Below are positions 23,001 to 33,981 of a stretch of 64,000 nt of DNA, piece by piece. The stretch's first letter is position 1. Every line of letters begins with the position of its first letter. The notes beneath the pieces are model-generated. The model saw only the letters and a list, made by a program, of their open reading frames with translations, made no database searches and was not told the DNA's origin. The stretch is from positions 310,001 to 374,000 of the forward strand of contig NHZP01000035.1 of assembly GCA_003313425.1 (NCBI GenBank), in the 5' to 3' direction. A program made the translations under genes and the position numbers. The stretch comes from Pseudopyrenochaeta lycopersici (Eukaryota; Ascomycota; Dothideomycetes; Pleosporales; Pseudopyrenochaetaceae).

Positions 23001-25085
23001 ACCTTCCTTAAGGTTAATCTTATAATTATATAGCTGTCTTTTAGGCAGCTAATCTAACTCTTGTCGCAAAAAGACTATAAGCAGATTATAATATTTAGCG
23101 GGTACCTTAGTAGCTAGGTTAGTGTAGATCTTAGGAGTAAGGGCTTTATTAATATTAGTAATTAATACTGTAAATATTTTATAGTCTTACTTCTTAGCTA
23201 GGTAAATAAGTAGTTTAGCTCTAATGTAGTATATGTCTAGGTTAGGTTAAGATAAGAGGTCAGGTTCTTCTTCTCTGTTAGGTCTTAAAGCAGGAGTCTC
23301 TAGGGACTCTTCTATAGGTTCTTTTAGTTAGCAATTTATCTTAAGTAACTAGTAGTTATATTAGTATTAGATAGTTAGGTTTAGGCAAGTAGGCCTAGAG
23401 TAACTAGTATAGACTAGTACACTAGCTAAGGCTTTAGTCTTTAGTAGGTTCGTGTTATAGTTCTTGCGTAGGCAGCGTTCAGTGTACTATTAAGCGTTAA
23501 ACTTTAGCTATTCGTGCTTATAATCTACGCTAATCTTATACTTATATATCTAAGGTTAGCTAAGGATTATATTATAATAGCCTGTGTTTATAACGTATAG
23601 GTGCAGGTTCTCTATATAGTTTCTATAGCAGAGGGTTAGGTTAATAGTGTAAGAGACTTCTCTACTATTAAGTACAGTTCTAGTAAATCTAGTTAGGTAT
23701 ATAACGTAAGGCAGCAGTATTTGATTTAGTTTTAGGTTACGCGTAAGATCTCTATAGATATAACTAATACTAGTTACTCTAGTATTAATAAGGGCTTTCA
23801 GGTTACTCTTTATAAGGCCTTATTAGATTAAGTAGGGTATAGTTATACTATGTTTCTATAAGTCTTAATAGGGCGTAGCCTAGAGTTTAGTAGAGATTTA
23901 GTAAGTACGCAGTTCTAGAGAGTAACTTATCCTTAAGATAAGGCTTTTCCCTTACAAGAGTAGGAATAAGCTGCTTTACGTCTACGAGATTGTCTTAAGC
24001 TACTAGTTAAGGTTAAGGATCTGTAACTCTAAGGGCTTTTTAGTAACTACAGATAATAACTATTTATACGTAGTTAGGGCAGGGGAACAGAGTAGTAACG
24101 GGAGATATAATCTTTAGAGTCGCATTTAAAACAGCGTCCTTCCTTAATCTGTTTTTAACGCTCCGCAGAACTAACAGGTACGTAGTTAGTAATATTAATC
24201 TCTATTTCTGTTAGATACTAGCGTTATTTAGGTTAAGACAGTAGGTAACACAAATTATTATTATATAACGCGATTAGGTTCACATAATTATTTAGGGACT
24301 AAGGGATTAGTACGCTAACTATAACTCTTCTTAAATTATTAGAGAGAGAGTAGTAGAGTTAGTTAATCTAGGCTCCTTTATTTAGGTTAGTATTAGCTAC
24401 TGGCCTTCTAAAATCTGTAAAGTAAGACAGGAAGTTCTTCTTTCTCTATTTTAAGTTATCTAATTAGCTCTACGCAGTAAGTTCTTAGTTTAGATCTCTG
24501 TAAGTAGCGTTAAAGAATCTAATAAGTTAATCTACAGTTATAATATCTTTATCTATAAGAGGGTCTACTAGTATAGTAGAGTTACGCTTAAGATAAGAGT
24601 GTACGTAGATTAGGCGGGCTTCTTTATTTATAAATTAATTAGCGTTTCCTTTTAACTTATATTATAGTTTTATTAGGAAGAGTAGGAGGTCCTTCTTCCT
24701 TCTACTAAACGCAGGTAGGTTAGGGAGTTATTCTAATTTTAGCTTAATTATAGGGGGTTTAGAAAGGGAGGTTTAGGTTATAGGTAGGGTAAGAGTTATA
24801 GGAGAAGATCTATCGCTAGATAATATCTCTTTATTACCTAGTTAGCTCTTAGCTTTAGTTATTATAATAGCTAAGGTAGTAGCAGACTTTATCTTAATTA
24901 CCTTAAGTTCTTAGCGTAGAGTTACTATCTCTTTATAATAGCGGGCTTCCTGCTTAGACAAGGAGGCCTGTAAGGCTTTATTTCTAGCTTTTAACGCTTT
25001 ACTACTAACTCTTAGTTCCTACAGCTGTTATAGGATAAGCTAAAATAGATCTATATTTTCTTAAGAGGCTATAGTAAATAACGTA
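20010..25085 (-). pseudogene. gag-pol of gypsy element G (stop-riddled)
   Basis: The minus-strand coding sequence is broken by many TAG/TAA codons. A Gag zinc knuckle begins GRCFKCDS near 24,130. RT reads KYLVMPFSLANALSTF near 22,600 and [10 protein letters not shown] near 22,530, where the active-site pair DD has become NN. The connection/RNase H region follows (KVTYLGYVITTSGVKID near 22,380). Integrase lies about 20,600-21,500, and a chromodomain-like YLVKWTSYNK with WEPA-type text near 20,200. The protein would have been a Gag-Pol polyprotein for cytoplasmic capsid assembly, reverse transcription and chromodomain-guided integration. Nothing here can be expressed as a full protein. Confidence 0.85.
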
Positions 25086-25091
25086 ACGTAA

Positions 25092-25313
25092 TATTATAAG
25101 AGGCTACGAGTAGGGATTTTAACGCTTAACTAATAGCTTAATTATTATACTACGTATAATCTTAGGTGTAATATAAGACGTTGCGTAAAGAAGAGAAGAG
25201 AACAGAAACTTAGGTGCAGAAGAATGCTCAGGGGCTAGGCCTGTGCTCGAGCTCAGGCCTCGACAGGGCTAGCCAATTCAGGTGTTGCGGGAACCACGGT
25301 GGTTACCGTGACA
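25092..25313 (-). repeat. 5' LTR of element G
   Basis: 222 bp aligned end to end with 19782-20003. Differences are dominated by C/T and G/A transitions, as RIP would leave. It is followed by the target duplication GATCT. Confidence 0.92.
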
Positions 25314-25324
25314 GATCTTTAATA

Positions 25325-25990
25325 TTTTAATTACTTTTAAGATAAGTAGTCTTAGTAAATACGTAGTAACTTCTAACTTTTTAACTATAACTACTAAGAG
25401 TTATCTAATTAATAAGCTTACTATATTTAGTAGTAACTAATAATACTTTAAAAGATAGTTACTCTAACTTAACCTATACTTCTACTTCTATAAAGATATT
25501 AATAAAAGTAATAAGATACTTATTATAATTACTTACTTTATAGGTAAGGTACTAGACTAAGGTACACTATAACTAGAATAATATATAGACTAAAGAATTA
25601 TTAATATAAATAATATAGAAATATTTAAAGATTAGGATAAGTTTAAAAAGTATATCTAATAAATCTTTAGAATATAGACTAAGAAAGTTATAGTAGAATA
25701 ATATATCTAAGAACTTAAATAATATACTTCTATTACTAACTATACTAATAAGTTTAAGTAATACTCTATAATTATTAGATAAGATAATAAAGCTCTTAAA
25801 TAAATATTCTAATAAAGCCTAAAACTATAAGTTAGAGAAGAACTTATAAGAATAAGATACGTTATTAAAGACCTTAATAACCTAATTAATAACTGTATAT
25901 AAATTAATAATAATCTATATAAACTAAACTAAGAACTATAAAGCTATAAGAAAGGTAAAATAATATATATAGGTAAGTGTAAGAACTACG
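25325..25990 (+). pseudogene. gag fragment of gypsy element E1
   Basis: Extremely TA-rich sequence immediately inside the E1 5' LTR. The plus strand reads as a Ty3/gypsy Gag capsid region despite stops: an FKDWDKFKKYI-like segment, then ITNYTNKFK, KDLNNLINNCI and NNNLYKLN near 25,630-25,920. The element is cut off at 25,991 where D1 begins; its pol and 3' LTR are not present next to it. Confidence 0.7.
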
Positions 25991-27094
25991 TGTTATGGGC
26001 GAAGAGGCCTAGCTAACGAGTGTGCATTTATCCTATACTACAGAAGGAGAAAGATAGAGAAGAGGTTACAGGTATCCTTAGAGAATATATATATATATAT
26101 ATTTATATAAGTAAAGAGAGACGTGCTCCTCTAGCTACTAACTTATATAAGCTTATAAAAAAAGAGGGTAGAAGAGATTAAGAAGTTTATTCCCTATATA
26201 ATAGTAGTAAAGCTTCTCTTACTTAAAAGGCGCAGCCTATTATAATACCCTCCTCCTCCTTAAATAACTATATTACTTCTTTATATATAGTTTAACCTTA
26301 ACTTTATACTTATATAAGTAGTATTATATTATTATACTATAAAAGTAGAGATATTATATATACTTTTTCTTATTTATTTATAAGTAATTTTTCTCTTTTA
26401 CTTATTATTATTGCCTAATAATATAAAGTAGAAGAGAGGTTAGTTATTTACTTACTTATATATATATAAAGAGCTTTTCCTTTAACTCTTTCTTTCTCTT
26501 TTACTACTTAACTTTAACTTACTTACGTATAACTTATCTTCTTATTCTTACTAATATACCTCCTAAAGTAGCTCTCTTAGCTAGTTAGCCTAATTATAGT
26601 ATATAAGGTCTTAGTAGTTATAGTAGTAGTATAAAATATCTTACTTATATAACTGCTAGTAATATTATATCTACGTACGTAGCTACTAAGGATAATATTA
26701 CTTAAGTTACTTATACTTAGCTTACTTAAATAGCTCTTAACTAAACTTAACCTGCTAGTATTATTATTCCTACTACTTAAGGTAATACGTCTTTTCTCTC
26801 TACTAACTATATAATTTAGTATATCTTAGATACTCTAATTATAGATAAGTTTTACTATCTCTTTATAACTACTTTTATATATCTTATTCTTCTTTTCTTT
26901 TCTATATCTAATATTATTTAGCCTAAGCTAGTTTATATTACTAAATTCTTTTTTTATCTTATTAATTAATTTCTATATAATACTTAGTAGAGCTATAGTC
27001 TTAATAATTTCTCTCTTATTATTACTTATTATATAATTAATACTTAGTAACTTCTCTCTAGTTATTAATCTTACTTTAAAGCTTACCTTATTTA
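25991..27094 (-). mobile_element. Gypsy element D1, 3' fragment
   Basis: The 3' LTR is 25991-26244 (254 bp, TGTTATGGGCGAAGAGG to CCTATTATA). Adjacent on the right is a polypurine tract (complement of 26246-26262, GGAGGAGGAGGGTAT). The body 26263-27094 aligns in reverse with 44130-44960 of D2 and holds the same extra frame. The element ends abruptly where the E2 LTR starts. It is the most strongly RIP-degraded copy of the D family here. Confidence 0.85.
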
Positions 27095-27489
27095 TGTTAA
27101 AGATCTAATTAAGTAGTTACAATATAAAGTAACTAGTGTTAACTAGTTAGTATCTTTAGAGTATTCTGTAGATGTGCAGGCTAGGTTAAAGGTAGAAGTA
27201 TTAAATAGTAGTATACTTATAAATTATCTTAAGTTAATTATAATATACTATAGGGCCACATTATGCGAGTCTATATACATAATTGTCTTATAGGATTCCT
27301 ATAAGGCCCCCTCTAGGATTTCTAGGTTTATCTCCGTCCTATAGGACATAGTCTGTCTTAGCGTAGGTTTCCTAGGATTACGTAACTCTAGCGTTATTAG
27401 TTAGTTTAGAGGCTCAGTCTCCTTATTAGTCGTCTGTGTCTCCTCCTACATCCTTATAACTGCTGCCCTCCCACTTCCTGTTTGTAATA
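27095..27489 (-). repeat. 3' LTR of element E2
   Basis: Reverse-orientation partner of the split E1 LTR. In minus sense it begins TATTACAAACAGGAAGTGG, the RIP-altered form of TGTTACGAACA, and ends in TTTAACA. Confidence 0.87.
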
Positions 27490-27654
27490 CTATCCTCCCC
27501 TCTAGTCCTTATGTCCTTATAACTAACTTATAGCTTCTTATAGTACTGCCTATTATTATTCTATTAAAGATTATATAAACGCTATTAGTTAGGTCGCTAT
27601 AGTCTCTTATAAATATTATTTAAAAAAGAAGTTAGAGTATAGGATATTATTATT

Positions 27655-28091
27655 AAAAAAGAAGTATAGAAATTATTATTATAATAGGGTGTTATTATAC
27701 AAGCTAGTAGATATACTAGTTCTAAACTTTTCTCGCCTAGATAAGGAATTAGCTTAGTTAGAAGGAAGCTAAGGCTAATAACGTAGAAGAGAAGGCGCTA
27801 AATACTCTTCTTACTACTCGCGTAAAAAAGAATTAACTTTATAAATAATAAAAGTTATTACAGCGTTATAAGTAATAATAGGTAAATAATTCTAGTTATA
27901 CTATAGAAGAAATTAAGGCGTTAGAGGTAATTAAGGATATTAACTATAAGGTTAGCGTTCTTAAGTAAGGGCTAATGCCTAGTACTTCTGCCTTAGACTA
28001 GAGCGTTTTTACTCTATCTTAGCTTAAAGGTAATCCTCTTCCTCTAGGAATTACGTTATTAGATTAGGTTAGTTATAATTCTAGTATCTAA
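27655..28091 (+). pseudogene. Antisense accessory frame in element E2
   Basis: Between the end of pol and the 3' LTR, on the strand opposite to pol, the plus strand encodes a decayed relative of the frame at 31956-32393. Shared segments are YNRVLLYKLV, LDKELA, EEKALNTLLTTR, IEEIKALE, GLMPSTSALD and SVFTLS. Stops and one frameshift near 27,770 interrupt it. Two tyrosines sit where the A copy has cysteine, as expected from TGC to TAC change. The function is unknown; see the finding on antisense frames. Confidence 0.6.
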
Positions 28092-28199
28092 GTTCTTTCT
28101 ATTCCCTATTATAGTTATATTTACTAATTTATTTTTTATAGTTTCCTAAGTTTAATTTTAGTTCCTAAGTATTCTTAGAGTTAGGGTACCCTTTCTATT

Positions 28200-31100
28200 T
28201 AACTAGGTACTCGTCCTCTCTATACTTATCTTCTATAATCCTAGAATATTATATATTAAAGATTTTCTTAACTTTATACTCTATTTCCTTTTTAGTCTTA
28301 TACCTAAAGGTTTTCTATAGTAGCGTTACTAGGTATGTAGGTTCTAATAGTTTAATATAGAACCTTAGGTAGATTTTTCATCTTTAGGTAGTTCTAATAT
28401 ATATATAACTAGTCTGTTATATTATTTAACTAAAAATAGTCTAACTTTAACGTAGTCTAATCCCTTATTAAGTTATTTTATGCGTAGGTTTTTTATAAGT
28501 AAATATACCTTATCCCTCTTTTTTAGCTAAGGCGCTGTTTTTCTTTTTTTATTAATATATAAAATCTATTATCCTTATCTTTTTTTAAGTCTTCTTTATA
28601 ACTATTTTAGCGTTACCTACAGTTCTCTTACTATTCTAACTACAGCTTCTACTTTAATACTTAGAAAGTTTCTTTTAAATAAGTTTAGGTATTTCTTATA
28701 ATAGGCGTAGAATAGTATTTTACCTATTACTTTAGATTTACTATTATTAAACGCGATTTATACTATAGGTAATAATAATACTTAGTTATTCTGTTATTTA
28801 TTATAGTACGTCTGTAGGTATTACTTTAAGGTTCTATTTATTTATTCTATTTATCTATTAGTTTCTAGGTAGTATACTGTAGATAGTTTCCTTTAAGTAC
28901 CTATCTTAGCTATAAAGGTTAACTAGAAATTAGATGTAAATAGCTTATCTCTATTACTAATAATAGTTTTTAGTATACTATAGTATTAGAATATTTAGTC
29001 TTTTATTATTTCTGTAAGTTATAGTGCCGTAAAATTCTTCCTAAACAGTATAAACTCTGCGTATTTAATATATTTACATACTACGTTGCATATCGCATTA
29101 TACTTATATCTAGTTACTTTATCTATAGAATTAGGTAAATCTATAATAAAGTCTATTACTATATCTTCCTATAGTTTTATAGGCATCTTAATTACCTGCG
29201 ACTCGCTATAGAGTATATAAGTAGTATAATTATTTTATTAGTAGGGTATATATTTCTTAATATATATTTCTACTTTTTACCTAAGGTTTATAATATAGTA
29301 GTTTTATTAAATAAGTTCTGTTATTTTTATAATTCTAGGGTGTCTATATATTAGATTATTATAGTATTATTAGATAATAGCTTTATATAGGTTCTTAGGA
29401 ACTTCTGCTTATACTTTTAAGATTACGTAGTATTCTTATAAAGGTCTTAGGGTTCTGTCTTTATTTATTTTTAGAATTACTATATAAACTTTAGTTTTCT
29501 TCCCTATTATATTATATCTTCTACTTAGTATATCTACTCTTCTATTTTCTTTTCTTAGTATATAGATAATCTTAAACTTATATTATCTTAGAAGTTCTAA
29601 CTATCTTACTTATCTTTAGTTTAGTTATTTTATTATTATAAAGTATATTAGATTCTAGTAGTCTGTATAAATAGTAAGTTCTAAGCAGCTTTCTGTATAT
29701 ACCCTCTAATATCGCAGTGCGTTAATAATAGCTTTTAGTTCCTTATTATAGATATTATATTATTCTTCTATCTATAAAAACTTACGCGAGTAATATACTA
29801 TAGGGTGCTATTTTTTGTTCTTCTTCTATAAAGCTACTACTCTAATTATAAGGTCTAATACGTCTGTTTTAATCTTTAGTAGCTATCTACTAGTAAATAA
29901 TATAAGTACTAGTTTAGCTGTGCATACTTCTTTTAGCATTTTAAATACTTATTATTATTCTTTATTCTAGTCCTATTTTTCCTCTTTTTTTATTAGTTTT
30001 ATTAAGAGTACTATAATCTTAGTAAAGTCCTTAATAAACTATTAATTAAAGTTAATAAATCTTAGGAATAACTAGATATCCTTAACTATTTATAGTATTT
30101 TCTATTCTTAGATTATCCTAACCTTAGATTTGCTAATCTATACTCCTTATCTTCTAACTATATATCCTAAGAATTCTACTTCTTCTTTATAAAATTCGCA
30201 TTTCTCTAGTTTTAACTTAAGGTAATAGTTCCTTAGTTGTTATAGTACTTCTTTAATATATTTTTTATATTTATTTATATTCCTAGAATAAACTAAGATG
30301 TCGTCTAGGTAGGCTATAGTATATATATTAAGATATTCTGCTAAGACATTATTAATTAAGTCTTAACACGTTGCTAGTGCGTTTATTAGGCTAAAGGGCA
30401 TTACTATATACTTATAATATCTATATTATATTCTAAAGGCAGTTTTCTATTCCTCTCTCTTCTTTATTCTAATAAGGTTGTACGCTCCTCTTAGGTCTAG
30501 CGCAGTAAAATATTAAGCTCCTATTAATCTATCGCGTAGTTCTTATATATTAGGTAGCAGGTAGCAGTTCTTCTTAGTAATATTATTTAACTTCCTATAG
30601 TTAATGCATAACCTTAACGCTTTATCTTTCTTTAGCGCGAATAAAACAGGGTATCTTACTAAAGACTTAGATTTTCTAATAAAACCTTTTACTAAATTTT
30701 TATTAATATATTTCTTTAGGACGCCTAGCTTATAGTTACTTAGGCGGTATATTAGTATAAACCTAGGTTACTTACCTTCTATAAGTTCTATCTTATAATC
30801 CTATTCTTAGTACTTTAGTAGTACTTCCTTTCTTACTTTCTTAATAAATATATTTATAAATTCTTTATATTCTTCTAGAATCTTAGGAGTAGTAACTAAC
30901 TCCTTATTCTTCTTAGTATTCTTTACTAGCTACTAATAAAGTAGCTGTTTCTTAGCTTCTTGCGAAGGTTTAATATTTATTATTACCTTCTTATCTACTA
31001 AGGCATACGACCGTTACATAATTATTCTTACGTTTTCTTTTATACGCACAGATACTTTTTATCTTATCTAGTTAATTACTAGATTATAGTGTCTTAACTA

Positions 31101-31320
31101 TAGTAGTCCTAAGATAATATTATAGGCGGCTGTCCTAAAGACGTCTAGTCTTACCTAGTATATTTTAAAGGCTAGGCTAAGGCTAGTAGTAACCTTATAG
31201 GTTACTATCCCTCCCAATTTTCTATTTACTACTATTATCTAGTAGAGTATTTTCTTTAAGATAGGTTATAGCCCTACTTTTAATATAGCTACCTTAGAGA
31301 TATAGTTTACTTATAATCTA
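28200..31320 (-). pseudogene. pol of gypsy element E2 (RT, RNase H, integrase, chromodomain)
   Basis: Minus-strand Pol remains readable between many stops. RT carries AYLDDILVYSRN near 30,300-30,330, with both active-site aspartates kept, unlike the other gypsy copies here, and EFLGYIVRR. RNase H has the YYSRKFL and YNKELKAIINALRY segments near 29,750, and VDILSRRYN precedes integrase. Integrase has AICNVVCKYIKYAEFI, YYSIPKTIISNRDKLF and VYYLETNR near 29,000-28,900. The chromodomain ends with EYLVK-stop-KGYPNS near 28,190. The upstream protease end is cut by element A. Confidence 0.82.
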
Positions 31321-31328
31321 GAATCTAT

Positions 31329-31779
31329 TGTGAGGAATCTTAAAAGCTATCGGTGAGGATAACTAATAAGATTGCAAGGTTAGTTCTCCGGGATAGAGTG
31401 AGGGACTAGATGGAAGGGGGTTTAATACTAAGACAGTAAGAGGGTGCTTCTGTAAAGAGTACTAAGGGTTAAGAATAATTAGTATTACTATCACTATACT
31501 GTAGAGTATAATATTAAGTTGAACACACTAAGCTATAGGGGCTTATTATAGTAATCTATATACAGGTTGTCCTATAGGATCCTATAAGTCCTATTATGGG
31601 TTTCCTTAGGATTCTATAGGATCTGTAGGATACACGTAGTGTCCTAGAGAATCCTATAGGGGCCGTCGCCAAGCTTCCTAGGACACTAGTTCCTACTAGG
31701 TTAGCATATACGTTATAGCCCTAAACTACGAGTGAGCCCTTTTTAAGCTGTGCGTCCCCTCATTCCTTAGATCGTAACA
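31329..31779 (-). repeat. 3' LTR of element A
   Basis: Plus strand TGTGAGGAATCTT to GATCGTAACA, little damaged. The first ~210 bp (R-U5 in minus sense) are shared with the LTRs of B and C; the remaining ~240 bp (U3) are not. Confidence 0.92.
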
Positions 31780-31955
31780 CTATCCCCCCTCCCACTATTC
31801 ATGCCCTTATAAACTAACTAATAAGTTCTAAGAGTACTCTACAACGTCATAACCTTAGAGATTAAATAAATCGCGTTAGCTAGTTAGCTATAGTTGCCTG
31901 CGGTTATTGCGTAAAGCAGGGCTAGGAGTGCTAGATATTATTATTAAAGAAAGAG

Positions 31956-32393
31956 TGTAGTAATTACTATTGTAATAGCAATAAGCTTTGTAAACTAGTT
32001 AACGTCCTGTTGCTAAACTATTCTAAGCTAGATAAGGAGATACATCGTTTAGAAGCTTAAGAGGCAGAGGCTGAGGCAGCGGAGGAGAAGGCGCTGAGCG
32101 CGTTGCTAGCCGCTCGTTCTAAACGCAGTTGTTTGCGTAAACAAAAGGAGTTTCTTTAGAAACGTAAGCAAAGTCTGGTGGACGTTTTAGGTTAGTACGT
32201 GGAAGAGATTAAGGCCCTTAAGGCAGCAGAAGCGTTAGGGCAGGAGATCGCTAACCTTAAGGAAGGTCTTATGCCGGGCACTCTGGCTCTAGACTGGAGC
32301 GTGTTCATGCTAACACAACTAGAGGATGGTAATCTGCTTCCTGGGGTAGCTAACTTTGGAAGTAGTAGCAGTGCTACTGTCTCTTCTACCTAG
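31956..32393 (+). pseudogene. Antisense accessory frame in element A, Cys-containing
   Basis: A continuous plus-strand frame of 146 codons with three internal stops lies between the chromodomain end of pol (minus strand) and the 3' LTR. It starts in a Cys-rich segment (CSNYYCNSNKLCKLV), continues with an Ala/Glu-rich probable coiled coil (LDKEIHRLEA, AEAEAAEEKALSALLAAR), a basic patch, then EEIKALKAAEALGQEIANL and the conserved tail GLMPGTLALDWSVFMLTQLE, ending in a Ser-rich stretch and TAG. The last 65 codons are stop-free. Its position opposite to pol and the presence of relatives in B and E2 argue for a real gene of the element. A Cys-x-x-Cys type zinc-binding domain with two positions lost to TGC to TAC changes is an inference. 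The role could be nucleic-acid binding or regulation; it is not known to me. Confidence 0.65.
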
Positions 32394-32409
32394 GTTTATT
32401 ATTTCTTTT

Positions 32410-33805
32410 TCTTTCTCTCCTCCCTTTCCTAATATTCTCTAATCTTTTCTTAGCAGTTTCTTAGGTTTTCTAGTAGTTCCTACGTACTCTCTACGCTTAG
32501 GTATCCTTTCTATTTAACTAGGTAGCTAAAGCTTAGTTCTAGGTCGTTAACTCTTCTATTTTGTTAGTATCCCTAGATTTTCTTAACTTTAAACTTATTT
32601 TCTTCTTCTAGTTTATACTAGAATGTTTTCTGTAATAGTGTAGTAGGGTTAGCTAGTTCTAACTTAGAGATATAGAAGCGTAGGTAGATCTTTATATCTA
32701 GTAGTAGCTTAAGTGTATAATTTACAAGTCTATTTTATTCTTTAACTAAAAATAGTCTAACCTTAACATAATTAAGCCCCTTACTTAGTCGCTTATTGCG
32801 TAGATTCTTTATAAGTAAGTATGCTTTATCCCCCTTTTTTAGCTAAGGTGCTATTTTTCTTTTCTTATTTTAGTAGGAAATACTGTCGCGTTATGCTTTC
32901 TTAAGGTTTTTTCAGAGTTATTTATATACTTTTTTTATTTCTTTAGCTGTTTTTATAGCTGCTTTAGCTTTTCTGCTAGGATATAACTTTATAAAGAGAT
33001 TAGGGTGTCTCCTGTAGTTAGTAAAGAACAGCGTCTTTCTAGTTAATTCTAATAATTTGTTGTTATAGGCTAGTTATACTATTAGTAATAATAAGACCTA
33101 ATTATTTTGTTGTTAATTACTGTAAATTCTTAGGTAGGTCTTTATCGTTCTGTTCGTCCTTTCTGTCTATCTGTCTGTTTGTAGGTGATAGGCTGTTAAT
33201 AACTTTTTCTTTATCCCTATTACAGCCATCAGGGTGGACCAGAAGTTAGATATAAAGAGCTTGTCTCTATCGCTTATAATAGACTTAGGTATACTATAAT
33301 ATTATATTAGTCTGTCTAGGACAACAAACGCTAGTTATTCTGTGTTATAGTCGTTTCTAAACGGTATTATTTCTACTACTTTTGTAAACCTGCAGACTAT
33401 GTTAAAGATAGCGTTATACTTAATTCCTGTTGCAGGATCTTTAGATAGTAGTAACCCTGTTACAAAGTCTATAGAAATGTCTACCTAAGGTTCGTTAGGT
33501 AGCTCTATAGCTTGCATTTCTCTATATAGTGCGTAAGTACTGTGTTTATTCTTATAACAGTCCGCGCATTTCTTAATAAACTATTTAACTTTAGCCTTTA
33601 TATTCTTAAAGCTGTAGTATCGCTGTATAAGTTCTATTGTTCTCTTAATTCTAGGGTGACTATGTACTAGGTTATCGTAGTATTATTAGATAATCGCTTC
33701 TTATAATTCTTCTAGTACTTCAGACGTAATTATTATAGTGTTATTTAATAACTTATTAGGTCCTAAGCTTCCGTCCTAGTTTACTTAAAGGATAGCATTA
33801 TTAAC
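32410..33805 (-). pseudogene. Integrase and chromodomain of element A pol
   Basis: Minus-strand remnants: integrase core text AYHLQTDRQIERTNRT near 33,160 and YYSIPKSIISDRDKLF near 33,270, then the SH3-like and chromodomain end near 32,500-32,600. Stops are fewer than in E2 or D copies. The coding sequence is interrupted on its 5' side by the pogo transposon at 33,808. Confidence 0.8.
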
Positions 33806-33807
33806 TA

Positions 33808-33908
33808 CTCGGGCCCTTGCGGTCACTGCGTGATTTTTCAGAGAAAAAGCCCGTGCAAAGGCACGGGCCTCCTAGCTCAACGATCATCCCTAGCTCAACG
33901 ATCACGAC
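33808..33908 (+). repeat. Left 101-bp TIR of the pogo element
   Basis: Begins CTCGGGCCCTTGCGG. It contains a perfect 8-bp-stem hairpin (33849-33868, GCCCGTGC/GCACGGGC with loop AAAG) and an 18-bp-period tandem pair CCTAGCTCAACGATCA at 33871-33886 and 33889-33904. It is identical in reverse complement to 36304-36404. Confidence 0.95.
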
Positions 33909-33981
33909 GCAGGTGCTTCAACTCTCATACAAATTTATATAGGAAATAAAGTATTAATGTCGCGCAAATTGATATAATATG

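Larger units (their letters stand above)
19782..25313 (-). mobile_element. Complete Ty3/gypsy retrotransposon G, RIP-damaged
   Basis: A 5,532-bp element with two 222-bp LTRs and a perfect 5-bp target duplication GATCT (19777-19781 and 25314-25318). The polypurine tract of the minus orientation lies next to the left LTR (complement of 20004-20018, GGGGGGTAC), so the left LTR is the 3' LTR and transcription runs right to left. Chromodomain, integrase, RNase H, RT and Gag motifs can be read in this order from left to right on the minus strand. It sits inside the LTR of E1. Confidence 0.92.
27095..31328 (-). mobile_element. Gypsy element E2, 3' LTR plus pol
   Basis: The 3' LTR 27095-27489 (395 bp) is followed by a polypurine tract (complement of 27490-27505). 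The minus-strand body carries, from left to right, chromodomain, integrase, RNase H and RT, and stops in the protease region (LIDS-like text near 31,310), where element A begins. No 5' LTR or gag remains in place. Confidence 0.87.

Noticed and set aside
33849..33868. Possible rho-independent-like terminator or CRISPR-type hairpin
   Set aside because: The hairpin lies inside a perfect transposon TIR and is mirrored at the other end, so it is part of the transposon termini. Short repeats here have no spacer array structure.
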